Source: an uncultured Cytophagales bacterium
Lineage (GTDB): Bacteria > Bacteroidota > Bacteroidia > Cytophagales > Cyclobacteriaceae
Direction: 5' to 3'
Length of the DNA stretch: 64,000 nucleotides
Assembly (NCBI GenBank): GCA_913057175.1
Contig: CAJXNP010000005.1
Span: forward strand, 284,769-348,768
Positions 33,925 through 42,941 of the stretch are shown piece after piece. Numbering within the stretch: position 1 is the first letter of the stretch; every line of letters starts with the position of its first letter. The position numbers and the translations under genes were made by a program. The notes below the pieces were generated by a model. It ran no database searches. It was not told the origin of the DNA and saw only the letters and a program-made list of their open reading frames with translations.

Positions 33925-34815
33925 ATGAAAAAGTTAATTCTTTTCCTCTTAATCGCAATGACAGGAAATTCCTATTCGCAAAATTTTGATATCCAGGGGC
34001 ACAGGGGCTGCCGGGGTATCTTACCGGAAAACTCTATTCCGGCCTTTAAAAAAGCCCTGGAGCTGGGAGTTACAACGATTGAACTGGATGTGGTTGTGTC
34101 AAAAGATCAGAAAATTGTGGTGTCCCATGAGCCTTATTTTTCTGCTGGCATTTGTAGCGGACCTGAGGGAAAAGTGATTACGGATGAAAACGAAAAAACC
34201 TACAATATCTACCAACTCAACTATGAAGAAATCAAGGGGTTTGATTGTGGCTCCAAGGGTAATTCCAGATTTCCTGAGCAGGAAAAGATGGTTGTATACA
34301 AGCCTCTTTTGGAAGAAGTCATAAAAATGAGTGAGGAATATTGTAGTGAGATAGGCAGGAAGCCGCCATCCTATAATATTGAATTAAAAAGTTTGGAGGA
34401 GCAATATCAAACTTACCAGCCTGTCCCAAAGAAATTTTGTGATCTCGTCTTTGATGTTATCCGAAACCTCGTGCCTGTCACAAGGATTACCATCCAATCT
34501 TTTGACCATGAAGTCCTGAGATACTGGAAAATAAGCTACCCGCAATATGAAATAGCTTTGCTCGAGGGGAGTATTTCAAACCCCGATAAAGCCATCAGAG
34601 AACTGGGGTTTGACCCTGATATTTACAGCCCTTATTATAAATTGCTCAATCAGAAAAAAGTCCGCGATCTGTTTGACAGAGAAATAAAAGTCATTCCCTG
34701 GACGGTCAATGAAAAGGAAGATATGAAGGAATTGGTTGAGTGGGGAGTAAATGGCCTGATAACCGATTATCCGGATCGCTTTGCTGAACTTTACCCTGAG
34801 AAGATGGCCCAATAA
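33925..34815 (+). CDS. Exported glycerophosphodiester phosphodiesterase
   Basis: A 296-aa enzyme hydrolysing glycerophosphodiesters to sn-glycerol-3-phosphate and an alcohol. A signal peptide (LILFLLIAMTGNSYSQ) is followed by the GDPD barrel: HRGCRGILPENSIPAF with the first catalytic His, ELDVVVSKD with the metal acids, and VVSHEPYF with the second His. The C-terminal WTVNEKEDMKELVEWGVNGLITDYPDR is characteristic. The ATG at 33925 gives MKKLILFLL; an ATG at 33913 is in frame but less likely. The signal peptide implies a periplasmic location. Confidence 0.93.
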   Translation: MKKLILFLLIAMTGNSYSQNFDIQGHRGCRGILPENSIPAFKKALELGVTTIELDVVVSKDQKIVVSHEPYFSAGICSGPEGKVITDENEKTYNIYQLNYEEIKGFDCGSKGNSRFPEQEKMVVYKPLLEEVIKMSEEYCSEIGRKPPSYNIELKSLEEQYQTYQPVPKKFCDLVFDVIRNLVPVTRITIQSFDHEVLRYWKISYPQYEIALLEGSISNPDKAIRELGFDPDIYSPYYKLLNQKKVRDLFDREIKVIPWTVNEKEDMKELVEWGVNGLITDYPDRFAELYPEKMAQ

Positions 34816-34846
34816 TTTATCTCTTTAAAAAATTACTCTACATTTG
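34816..34846 (+). promoter_or_regulatory. Bacteroidota-type promoter upstream of the PfkB kinase gene
   Basis: TTTA, 19 nt, then TACATTTG (34839-34846) matches the TTTG-N19-21-TANNTTTG pattern. The start codon is 34 nt further on. Confidence 0.6.
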
Positions 34847-34880
34847 CACTTTTTAGTTTTAGGAAAGTAAGAAAATAATC

Positions 34881-35870
34881 ATGAATAAGATTTTAGGAAT
34901 AGGGAATGCACTGGTCGACATTTTGATGCAAATAGGAAATGATAAGATCCTTCAGGAATTGAAATTGCCGAAGGGAAGTATGCAGCTAATTGATCAGACC
35001 ACTGCGATAGAAATTGAAAAATTTACCAATAAGTTCTCCAAGGAAATAGCTGCGGGCGGATCTGCTGCAAACACCATCAATGGTTTGGCGAAGCTGGGCG
35101 TCGAGTGTGGCTACATTGGAAAAATTGGCAATGACCTGTTTGGCAAACTGTTTTCTGAAAACCTGAAGGCCAATAATATTGAAGCTCATTTATATACTGG
35201 TACTGTTGATACAGGGCGTGCTAATACATTTATCAGCAGAGATGGTGAGCGCACTTTTGGGACATTTCTGGGATCTGCTGTGGAGTTAGGTGCTGATGAT
35301 CTCTCAGATGAAATATTTAACCAATATCAATTTCTTCATATAGAAGGGTATCTGGTTTTTAATCATGATTTGATAGAGCGCGCTTTATCAATAGCCAAAT
35401 CAAAAAATTTGAAAATTTCCCTTGATATGGCAAGCTTTAATGTGGTTGAGGCTAACCTGGATTTCCTGAGGGAAGCAGTTAAAAATTATGTCGATGTTGT
35501 ATTTGCCAATGAAGAAGAAGCCAAAGCCTTTACCGGTAAGGAGCCCGAAGCCGCTCTTGATGAAATAGCTGAAATGAGTGAAATAGCCGTAGTAAAAGTT
35601 GGAGAGCATGGTTCATTGATAAAATCGGGCGACAAAAAATACTTTGCGAATGCCATTTCTGCCAGTTGTATTGATACAACAGGAGCAGGTGATCTTTATG
35701 CCGCAGGATTTTTATATGGTTTGACAGAAAACCTGCCTTTGGATCAGTGTGGACAAATCGGCTCTGTTTTGGGAGGTAATGTCATCGAAGTCATTGGCGC
35801 AACGATGAATGATGACCGATGGGACAATATCAGGTCGGGATTAATGCAGGCCAAAAAGACATCAGGCTAG
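34881..35870 (+). CDS. PfkB-family kinase (adenosine kinase-like)
   Basis: A 329-aa ribokinase-fold sugar/nucleoside kinase. GIGNALVDILM starts the fold, AAGGSAANTINGLAKLG is the substrate-binding PfkB signature, and CIDTTGAGDLYAAGFLYGL holds the catalytic Asp and anion hole. The N-terminus resembles bacterial adenosine kinases. Adenosine is the best guess, but other nucleosides or sugars are possible. A 16-bp direct repeat (TTAGTGTGTGAATGCA) follows its stop. Convergent with the antiporter gene. Confidence 0.88.
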   Translation: MNKILGIGNALVDILMQIGNDKILQELKLPKGSMQLIDQTTAIEIEKFTNKFSKEIAAGGSAANTINGLAKLGVECGYIGKIGNDLFGKLFSENLKANNIEAHLYTGTVDTGRANTFISRDGERTFGTFLGSAVELGADDLSDEIFNQYQFLHIEGYLVFNHDLIERALSIAKSKNLKISLDMASFNVVEANLDFLREAVKNYVDVVFANEEEAKAFTGKEPEAALDEIAEMSEIAVVKVGEHGSLIKSGDKKYFANAISASCIDTTGAGDLYAAGFLYGLTENLPLDQCGQIGSVLGGNVIEVIGATMNDDRWDNIRSGLMQAKKTSG

Positions 35871-35874
35871 CTTT

Positions 35875-35906
35875 TTAGTGTGTGAATGCATTAGTGTGTA
35901 AATGCA
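35875..35906. repeat. 16-bp tandem duplication at the antiporter 3' end
   Basis: TTAGTGTGTGAATGCA (35875-35890) is repeated with one change as TTAGTGTGTAAATGCA (35891-35906). On the minus strand the inner copy holds the antiporter's last codons and stop; the outer copy duplicates that tail just past the stop. Confidence 0.7.
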
Positions 35907-37447
35907 AAAAAGATCAACCAGGTCAATATAAAGAGTGGTAACAAAATCGGGATAGAATACCTGACAATGTATCCGAAAAACGATGGCATTTTTATTCCGA
36001 TTTGCTCTGCAATTGATTTTACCATAAAATTAGGTCCATTACCTATATAAGTAAATGCACCAAAGAACACAGCTGCGATAGAGATCGATTTTAGCATGAG
36101 GACAGAATCATCGAAGACACCTCCTTCTGCAAATTGTGTGACCTGAGCAATACTGTTTATATCTGCACTTTTAGAAGCCATTCCTGCAGCAAGGAAGTTC
36201 AGATAGGTAGGGGCGTTGTCCAGAAACCCTGAAAGAAATCCTGTCCCCCAATACAAAGTATTGTGATTGATCAGTTTTGCTCCGGTTGGCGACTGTGCAA
36301 AATTTCCGACCAGCTCCAGGGCCGGGATCATGGTAGCGAATATTCCGACAAAAATATAGGCAACTTCCCGGATGGGCTCAAAACTAAATTCATTGGATTG
36401 GAGAGACTCACTATCGGCATATCGATAAGACAGGTAAGCCACAGTTAACATGATAATCTCCCTAAGGAAAGAAAATTTTTGTCCATGATAATGTATGGCA
36501 GGAACCCAGTCAAATACATTTGGGTCAAGAAAAACCGCACCTACGACTAATCCCAGCCAGATAAAATTCTTGCTGCCTTTTAATGTGACTTTATCGGTAA
36601 CGACAACTTCTTCGTCAAGAAGATTATTTTCCTCGCTTTTATTTTTCCCATCAAACCAATAAAATATTGCGGTGAGCAAAATAACCCCAAATCCCCATGC
36701 AACAATATTGTGAGTCAGCGTCCAGAAAAAAGGAACTCCTTTTAAAAAGCCGAGAAAGAGTGGGGGGTCTCCAATTGGAGTCAATGAGCCACCAATATTA
36801 CTGACTATAAAAATAAAGAAAATAATATGGTAGGCTTTGATCCTGTTTTTATTCAGTCGGATATAGGGGCGGATCAACAACATCGATGCACCTGTAGTCC
36901 CGATGATGTTAGCGATTACAGCGCCCACCAACAAAATCATTGAATTGGTCATAGGCGTTGCCTTCTTGCTCACATTTATCATGATCCCGCCGGAAGCGAT
37001 AAATAGTCCGGCTAATAAGGAGATAAATTGCACATATTCAAAACCTGCATGGACAGGTCCATGCGAATTGTCCAGCCCAAATATGTAGTAAGCGATTACA
37101 ATGGCTGCCAGGGCAATTGAAATCTTAGGATAGTTCTTGTGCCAGAAATGCTCATAAAAGAGTGGGCCCGTGGCGATCATCAAAAGAAGAAGGATAAAGG
37201 GAATAACTGCCCAGAAAGGAGGTCCATGATGTTCGCCACCATGATCTTCATCATGACTTTCCACTTTTTCGTCTGAAGGATGATCTTGATAGGAAGATTC
37301 TAATGAAACAATACTTTCCTCTGCATTGTTAACATTGGAATCTGAATAAACAGGATTGAAGAATGTAATTGCAAAAAAAAAGATTAATAAAATGGTGTGT
37401 CTCATCGATACGCTGTTAGTCAATCCCTGCTTACGAACATTATTCAT
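35891..37447 (-). CDS. nhaD: Na+/H+ antiporter, NhaD/ArsB-type
   Basis: A 518-aa ion-transporter superfamily protein with about 11-12 membrane helices. Characteristic loops: VIANIIGTTGASMLLIRPYIR and NIGGSLTPIGDPPLFLGFLKGVPF, which are typical of NhaD. There is a cleavable signal peptide (NPVYS) followed by an unusual hydrophilic, acidic, His-rich segment (ESHDEDHGGEHHGPP, about residues 65-78) before the first transmembrane helix. Transport of Na+ or Li+ in exchange for H+ is inferred from the family. The ATG at 37405 (504 aa) may be the real start, because it directly precedes the signal peptide. It has no operon partners. Confidence 0.9.
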   Translation of the reverse strand: MNNVRKQGLTNSVSMRHTILLIFFFAITFFNPVYSDSNVNNAEESIVSLESSYQDHPSDEKVESHDEDHGGEHHGPPFWAVIPFILLLLMIATGPLFYEHFWHKNYPKISIALAAIVIAYYIFGLDNSHGPVHAGFEYVQFISLLAGLFIASGGIMINVSKKATPMTNSMILLVGAVIANIIGTTGASMLLIRPYIRLNKNRIKAYHIIFFIFIVSNIGGSLTPIGDPPLFLGFLKGVPFFWTLTHNIVAWGFGVILLTAIFYWFDGKNKSEENNLLDEEVVVTDKVTLKGSKNFIWLGLVVGAVFLDPNVFDWVPAIHYHGQKFSFLREIIMLTVAYLSYRYADSESLQSNEFSFEPIREVAYIFVGIFATMIPALELVGNFAQSPTGAKLINHNTLYWGTGFLSGFLDNAPTYLNFLAAGMASKSADINSIAQVTQFAEGGVFDDSVLMLKSISIAAVFFGAFTYIGNGPNFMVKSIAEQIGIKMPSFFGYIVRYSIPILLPLFILTWLIFFAFTH

Positions 37448-37592
37448 AATGCTTCAAAATCGAGGCTAAAAATGAGAAAAATATAAATAATTACAAATAT
37501 TAGGGTTTACAAAAAAGACGGTGAACACATTATTTTCATATTCTTAAAAGTAAATTAATCCACAGTGCAGGTGCTCACTTTAAGTTGAAAAA

Positions 37593-38687
37593 TCAGAAAA
37601 TCAGTGAGTTATTGACAATTACACCTCCTGAGGAATTTTGACTCGCACCTGTGACACTTTTTAAGGTATTGATTTTGTTTTGATACCTCATCAAACCCAA
37701 ATACGCGAAAACCAGAGCTTCTTTGAATGAAATGATGTTGCTTTCAGGAACGATACATGCTATTTCCTCTCCTAAATATTGCTGAATAGTTCCAACCAGG
37801 AACTCATTGAATGCCCCTCCGCCTGTCACCAACAATTCTCCATTTTGTTTTGCAGAAGCGCTTTTGATGCTTTGGCTGATTTGATAGCCAATGTGATGGC
37901 AGAAAGTAGTTAATTTATTTTCAATGGAAGAGGGGTCATTTTCCAATACAGGAATGATGTTTTGATTTACCCACTCAACACCAAGAGATTTTGGTCCTTT
38001 TTGCCCGTAATAATCCTGATTGTTTAATTTTTGAAATAGTTCATCCACCAAACTTCCCACAGAGGCTAGTTTTCCGGATTCATCAAATTCAAGTCCTTTT
38101 TTTCCGGATAAATGATTTAGCACAATATTGGCCGGGCATATATCGTAAGCCACTCTTTCATGCTTGTCGTCAAAGGAAATATTGGCAAAACCACCCAGAT
38201 TCAGACAGAAATCATATTCGCTGAAAAGCATCAAATCACCAAAAGGAACCAAAGGCGCTCCCTGGCCTCCCAGTGCAACATCCAGGCTTCTGAAATCACC
38301 GACTACCGGTATTCCGCCCTCCCTGTAAATGTCAAACAGGTTTCCGATTTGCAGGGTGAATTTGCGATGTGGCTGATGAAATACCGTATGACCATGAGAG
38401 GCAATCAGATCAGGTTTTAAACTATTTTTAGAAATAAAACCTTTTACCTGATGGCCGATCCATGTTCCCAATTCATGATCTAGGGCTGTCAGATCTTCCG
38501 CGGAAAGAGCATAACAACTTTTTAATTTTTTTCTCAGGGCATCAGGATAATCAGCTGTTTGTGCATGTAAAATCTCAAACTTCCATTTATCAGTCGATGT
38601 AAAACGGCAATAAGCGATATCCAATCCATCGACAGAAGTTCCAGACATCAAGCCGATCACATGATAATTTTCCTTGCTATTTTGCAT
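37593..38687 (-). CDS. anmK: Anhydro-N-acetylmuramic acid kinase
   Basis: A 364-aa kinase that cleaves and phosphorylates anhydro-MurNAc to MurNAc-6-phosphate during peptidoglycan recycling. Conserved sequences: GLMSGTSVDGLDIAYCRF, IASHGHTVFHQP, VVGDFRSLDVALGGQGAPLVPFGD, and LVTGGGAFNEFL near the C-terminus. It is divergent from coaX with 91 nt between starts. No MurQ gene lies next to it. Confidence 0.96.
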   Translation of the reverse strand: MQNSKENYHVIGLMSGTSVDGLDIAYCRFTSTDKWKFEILHAQTADYPDALRKKLKSCYALSAEDLTALDHELGTWIGHQVKGFISKNSLKPDLIASHGHTVFHQPHRKFTLQIGNLFDIYREGGIPVVGDFRSLDVALGGQGAPLVPFGDLMLFSEYDFCLNLGGFANISFDDKHERVAYDICPANIVLNHLSGKKGLEFDESGKLASVGSLVDELFQKLNNQDYYGQKGPKSLGVEWVNQNIIPVLENDPSSIENKLTTFCHHIGYQISQSIKSASAKQNGELLVTGGGAFNEFLVGTIQQYLGEEIACIVPESNIISFKEALVFAYLGLMRYQNKINTLKSVTGASQNSSGGVIVNNSLIF

Positions 38688-38778
38688 AAGGGTTTTCGAA
38701 TTAACATTTTTTAATATTTCAGCTAATCTATTTCTATTCTTACCACTTACAATTTTATATTTTTACGCGGTTTTTACT

Positions 38779-39522
38779 ATGCAAATCAGGAATATCGTCA
38801 TCGACAAGGGAAATACGCTCATTAAATACGGGATATTTAATGATACTGAAATACTTGAATTAGGTGAGGTAAAGAGTTCAGGAGATATTTTAAAGATCGT
38901 TTCCGATCATGTTCCCGATTACATTATGTACAGCAGCGTATCAAAGAAAAATAAAAAACTTCTGACCAGGCTGCGCGAAGAGACAAAAGTTTTGAAACTA
39001 AATCACAAAACTCCATTGCCATTTATTAATCATTACCAAACTCCTAAAACCCTTGGGCCGGACAGACTGGCAGCAGTTGCCGGAGCTTTCCACATGTTCA
39101 GAGATCAAAACACCCTTGTCATTGATACAGGAACTTGCGTAACGTACGATTTTATAGATGCTGAGGGGAATTATCATGGCGGTGCTATTTCCCCCGGACT
39201 GCAGATGAGATCAAATGCACTCCATTATTTCACGGCTAAACTTCCTAAAGTTGAAATGACTCCGGATGCTGAAGTAATTGGAAAGACTACCGCAGAAAGC
39301 ATTAATAGTGGTGTAGGCAATGGCATGTTGATGGAGGTCCAGGGAATGATCCGCTATTATGAGGAAACTTTTAAGGATTTGCATGTCGTCATTTGCGGAG
39401 GAGATTCAAATTTTTTTGAAACTAAATTAAAAGGTCACATCTTTGCAGTCGCAAATTTGGTCTTGATCGGTTTAAACAGGATTTTACTTTATAATATTGA
39501 GAATTTTGAGGATTTTAATTAG
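38779..39522 (+). CDS. coaX: Type III pantothenate kinase
   Basis: A 247-aa ASKHA kinase for the first step of coenzyme A synthesis. The N-terminal phosphate-binding loop is NIVIDKGNTLIKYG. The substrate motif is TLGPDRLAAVAGA, with VIDTGTCVTYDFIDAEG following. The GGAISPGLQMR segment is typical of CoaX. The ATG at 38779 is chosen; an upstream in-frame ATG (38674) adds 35 residues that overlap anmK and contain no homology. It overlaps the next gene by 26 nt, beginning the envelope gene run. Confidence 0.94.
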   Translation: MQIRNIVIDKGNTLIKYGIFNDTEILELGEVKSSGDILKIVSDHVPDYIMYSSVSKKNKKLLTRLREETKVLKLNHKTPLPFINHYQTPKTLGPDRLAAVAGAFHMFRDQNTLVIDTGTCVTYDFIDAEGNYHGGAISPGLQMRSNALHYFTAKLPKVEMTPDAEVIGKTTAESINSGVGNGMLMEVQGMIRYYEETFKDLHVVICGGDSNFFETKLKGHIFAVANLVLIGLNRILLYNIENFEDFN

Positions 39523-40774
39523 CACAATATTTTTTTGTTTTTTGATTTTATCGGCAAAAGCACAGCATTCCGGTTCGCCTTACTCGATCTATGGGGTGGG
39601 AATTTTAGAGGATAATGAAGTGACATTCAATAAGCTAAAAGGCGGATTGGGAATAAGTTCGCCCAAAACTTATGTGATCAACAATGTAAATCCTGCGCTC
39701 CTTGCACTCAACAGTTTTACCATTTTTGATTTTGGTGTCGAATATGACCAAAGAACCGTTGCAACGGACTCTTTGAGTCAGGACCAAAAAGGAGGTGGAT
39801 TGAGCTATATTAGCCTTGCAGTTCCGTTAAAGACCGGGAAATGGGGGTTGAACCTTGGAGTAAACCCTTATAGCATCATCAAATACAATATAAATTCCGA
39901 AAGGGATATATTCAACGATACAACTCAGGCATTATATGAGTATATAGGTGATGGGGGATTAACCGAGGTTTACATCCAGTCCGGATATAAAATTGCGAAG
40001 CCCTTGTATATTGGTTTCAAAGCTGCCTATTTGTTCGGAAGCAAAAATACCCACACCGTGATTAGCCCGGAACCCGCCACCAATGCATTCAGCTCGGCCC
40101 TCTTCCGGTCGGAAAAGTCTAATGGCTTTTTATTTGGTTTTGGTGCGGCTTACATTAAGGAATTTAAAACAGAAGGGAATTTTCTAAGTGTAGGAGCAAT
40201 TTATGAATTAAACACAAACTTAAATACAACCAGGGATGAATGGTTAGGAAATAATTCTGATGTTGAAATTTCAGATACTGTGAACCTGATCGTGGATGGA
40301 GCAAAATCAGAAATTACAGTACCCAGAAAGCTTGGTTTAGGGATATCCTATACAAAGGAGTACAAATGGAGCATTGGTTTGGATTACTACATGCAGGATT
40401 GGTCAGATTTTAGTAATTCCGCTGGTTTAAACGAAGGGATGACCAGGTCAAATAAGTGGATACTGGGTGGAGAGTATACTCCTGATTTCTTTTCGGTCAA
40501 TTCATATTGGAAAAGGGTAACTTTTTTAGCAGGGATCAGGTTTGTAAAGACACCTCTTTCACTCCAAAATGAGGATATTAACAATTTTGGTATTAATTTT
40601 GGAGTATCACTACCGTTTTCAAATGGTTCTACCGTGAATCTGGGTTTCACCGGTGGGCGGTTTGGTACGACGAATAACAACTTAATTAGGGAAAATTATT
40701 TTAAAATAAGCCTGGGTATTAGCTTTAATGACCAGTCTTACGGATGGTATCGAAAACAAAGAAAATTTAATTAA
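39497..40774 (+). CDS. Putative outer-membrane beta-barrel protein
   Basis: A 425-aa exported protein (signal peptide about 1-22, ending SAKAQ). The N-terminus (HSGSPYSIYGVGILEDNEVTFNKLKGG ... PALLALNSFTIFDFG) and repeated amphipathic strands (for example KWGLNLGVNPYS, SIGLDYYMQDWSDF) resemble FadL-like/porin barrels. Function unknown. It overlaps coaX by 26 nt and is followed after 11 nt by a TPR gene, an arrangement seen in many Bacteroidota genomes and suggesting an envelope role. Confidence 0.82.
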   Translation: MRILRILISTIFFCFLILSAKAQHSGSPYSIYGVGILEDNEVTFNKLKGGLGISSPKTYVINNVNPALLALNSFTIFDFGVEYDQRTVATDSLSQDQKGGGLSYISLAVPLKTGKWGLNLGVNPYSIIKYNINSERDIFNDTTQALYEYIGDGGLTEVYIQSGYKIAKPLYIGFKAAYLFGSKNTHTVISPEPATNAFSSALFRSEKSNGFLFGFGAAYIKEFKTEGNFLSVGAIYELNTNLNTTRDEWLGNNSDVEISDTVNLIVDGAKSEITVPRKLGLGISYTKEYKWSIGLDYYMQDWSDFSNSAGLNEGMTRSNKWILGGEYTPDFFSVNSYWKRVTFLAGIRFVKTPLSLQNEDINNFGINFGVSLPFSNGSTVNLGFTGGRFGTTNNNLIRENYFKISLGISFNDQSYGWYRKQRKFN

Positions 40775-40785
40775 AGACTAGAATT

Positions 40786-42105
40786 ATGAAATCGAAATCT
40801 TTTGTTACGCTGATTGTATTAATGACTTTTTTTGCCTTGACAGCGCAAGCTCAGCCTGGATGGAAATGGCCTGACGATGAAGCAATGGCTGAAAAAGCAA
40901 AAGAAAAAAATGCTCTGTATACAGACGCACTTAAATCTGATGATTTTAGAAGAGCTGCCAACAATCTTTCCTGGTTGTTGACAAATGCACCCGATCTGAA
41001 TAGTTCCATCTATATCAATGGTGCAAAGATCTATGAAGGTCTGGCTGAAAAGGAAAAAGATCCTGCAAAATTGAAAGTTTATGTAGACTCGGCACTTGTG
41101 ATGTACGATCTAAGAATTAAATATTTCAATAAAAAGGCAGATGTACTGAATAGAAAATCTTTTTCTGCTTATAAATTTTATAAAAGTGAGCCATCCAAAT
41201 ACAAGGAATTGTATGAATTGTTTAAAGAAACAGTAGACCTGAATGGTGAAGAAACCTGGGATAATAATTTACTGGCATATTTTGATGTAGTCAGGAGATA
41301 TCAAAAGGCAGAGTCTCCGTTTTCAAATGATGAAGTGCTAGATCTGTTTGCGCAGGTGGAAACAATTTTATTACGAAAGAGAGAAACAAATAAATCTCAG
41401 CCAGAAAGAGTAGACATGATTTTGGATCAAACCCAAAATATGCTGGTTGAGATGATTGATGTAGACTGTAACTTTATCGTCAACACTTTGGGGCCAAAGT
41501 TTACTGCATCACCTGACTTAAAGTTGGCTAAAACCATTTTGAGACTATCAGTTGCTGGTAAATGTATCGATGAAGCACCGGTGGCTATTGAAGCTGCAAA
41601 ATATATTTTTGAAAATGAGAAGAATGAGTATACGCTTGCAAAAATTATTGCAGGTAATTGCTATGAAAGATTAGATTTTGATTGTGCAGAATATTATTAT
41701 GACCAGGCTGCTACTTTGACGGATGATAATCAGCTGGAAGCAGAGGCTTATTTATCGCTGGCTAATATTAGCTTGAAAAAAGGCAGCAAAGCCAAAGCAA
41801 GGGATTATGCCAAAAAGGCAATTTCGATTGATCCGCAAAATTCATCAGCAGCCAGCTTTATTGGTGCCTTATACATGAATAGCTATAATGATTGCAAACA
41901 AGGTAAGGACCCCGTTGTTGATAGGGCGGTATTTATAGCTGCTTATAACTGGTATCAAAAAGGAGGCGATGGCTCAGGAATGTCAAAAGCTAAAGAACAG
42001 TTTCCATCAATGGAAGAGATTTTTACCTGGAACTATGAAATAGGGCAGGAAATTTCTTTGAATTGCTGGGTCGGCGAGTCAGTGAAGCTTCAAAAGAGAG
42101 ATTAA
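40786..42105 (+). CDS. Periplasmic TPR-repeat protein
   Basis: A 439-aa protein with a signal peptide (about 1-22, FFALTAQAQ). Helical repeats fill the remainder (for example AEAYLSLANISLKKGSKAKARDYAKKAISIDPQNSSAASFIGALY). No catalytic motif is seen. It starts 11 nt after the barrel gene and ends in a strong terminator (42120-42156). It may scaffold outer-membrane protein or LPS transport; this is inferred from neighbours only. Confidence 0.82.
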   Translation: MKSKSFVTLIVLMTFFALTAQAQPGWKWPDDEAMAEKAKEKNALYTDALKSDDFRRAANNLSWLLTNAPDLNSSIYINGAKIYEGLAEKEKDPAKLKVYVDSALVMYDLRIKYFNKKADVLNRKSFSAYKFYKSEPSKYKELYELFKETVDLNGEETWDNNLLAYFDVVRRYQKAESPFSNDEVLDLFAQVETILLRKRETNKSQPERVDMILDQTQNMLVEMIDVDCNFIVNTLGPKFTASPDLKLAKTILRLSVAGKCIDEAPVAIEAAKYIFENEKNEYTLAKIIAGNCYERLDFDCAEYYYDQAATLTDDNQLEAEAYLSLANISLKKGSKAKARDYAKKAISIDPQNSSAASFIGALYMNSYNDCKQGKDPVVDRAVFIAAYNWYQKGGDGSGMSKAKEQFPSMEEIFTWNYEIGQEISLNCWVGESVKLQKRD

Positions 42106-42119
42106 TATTTATAATACTT

Positions 42120-42156
42120 AAAAAAGCGGTCTGCGTAAAAGCTGACCGCTTTTTTT
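42120..42156 (+). terminator. Intrinsic terminator upstream of lptC
   Basis: AAAAAAGCGGTC pairs with GACCGCTTTTTT across a 12-nt loop, followed by more T residues. It separates the coaX-TPR segment from lptC. Confidence 0.88.
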
Positions 42157-42192
42157 ATTTTTCGTTTCTTTAACCGGGGCTAAAATATTTTT

Positions 42193-42720
42193 ATGAACAA
42201 TCTTTTTATTCTTGTTGTATTGCTGTTGTTGATTTCTTGTTCGGGCAATAACGAGAATATTCTGAATATACCTGAATATGAGGGCCCAATTTCTGAAGTT
42301 TATGACGCTACCCATTACTACAGCGATTCGGCAGTTGTTAAATTAAAAATAGAAACACCTGTCCAATGGGACTTTGAAAACGGCGATCAGGAATTTCCGG
42401 AAGGGATCTTCATCGAGTTTTTTGATAATCTTGGCCAAACTACCAATACGCTAAGGGCTGACCACTGCAAATACACATTTGAGGATAAGGTATATAAGGC
42501 AACTGGAAATGTGGTGATGAAAGGGATAAAAACCAATGAGCAGCTTAACACGGAAGAGCTTTTTTGGGACATGGACAAGGAGAGGGTTTACACAGATAAG
42601 TTTGTCATGATCGAAACCGAAAACCAGATCGTCAAGGGAAATGGGCTGGAATCCAACCAGGATTTTACGGAATGGGAAATAAAAAATAGTGTAGGGACCA
42701 TTTCACTCGATGATAAATGA
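42193..42720 (+). CDS. lptC: LPS export protein LptC
   Basis: A 175-aa lipoprotein (LLISCSGNN, lipid-modified Cys about 16). It carries an LptC/OstA-type beta-jellyroll with the repeated pattern TLRADHCKYTFEDKVYKATGNVVMKG and LNTEELFWDMDKERVYTDKFVMI. LptC passes lipopolysaccharide from the inner-membrane ABC transporter to LptA. In most proteobacteria it is membrane-anchored rather than a lipoprotein, but the lipobox form is common in Bacteroidota. It overlaps the next start by 4 nt. Confidence 0.9.
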   Translation: MNNLFILVVLLLLISCSGNNENILNIPEYEGPISEVYDATHYYSDSAVVKLKIETPVQWDFENGDQEFPEGIFIEFFDNLGQTTNTLRADHCKYTFEDKVYKATGNVVMKGIKTNEQLNTEELFWDMDKERVYTDKFVMIETENQIVKGNGLESNQDFTEWEIKNSVGTISLDDK

Positions 42721-42941
42721 GTGTTCTTCAGTCAATTGTTTTTTCCCTTTCGCTAGCCTTTCTGATTATTGGAGTTCATCAAACATTTACCATTGGTTTT
42801 TTTGAGTCCTATTGGTTATTTATGATAAGTCTGGTATTATTGTTTTTGTATAATTATTTGAAAAGGAATAAGGACAAATCAACCAAACAGGAAAATAAAG
42901 GGAAACGTAAACAAAAATCTAATAAAAAGAGAAAGCGCTAG
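42717..42941 (+). CDS. Small membrane protein in the lptC/CorC operon
   Basis: A 74-aa protein with two hydrophobic helices (about 3-21 and 27-44) and a strongly basic C-terminal tail (KRNKDKSTKQENKGKRKQKSNKKRKR). It overlaps lptC by 4 nt (ATGA) and is directly followed by the CorC-like gene (0 nt gap), so it is surely translated with them. Not recognised as a named family. Its lysine-rich cytoplasmic tail could contact RNA, ribosomes or acidic lipid. Confidence 0.75.
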   Translation: MSVLQSIVFSLSLAFLIIGVHQTFTIGFFESYWLFMISLVLLFLYNYLKRNKDKSTKQENKGKRKQKSNKKRKR

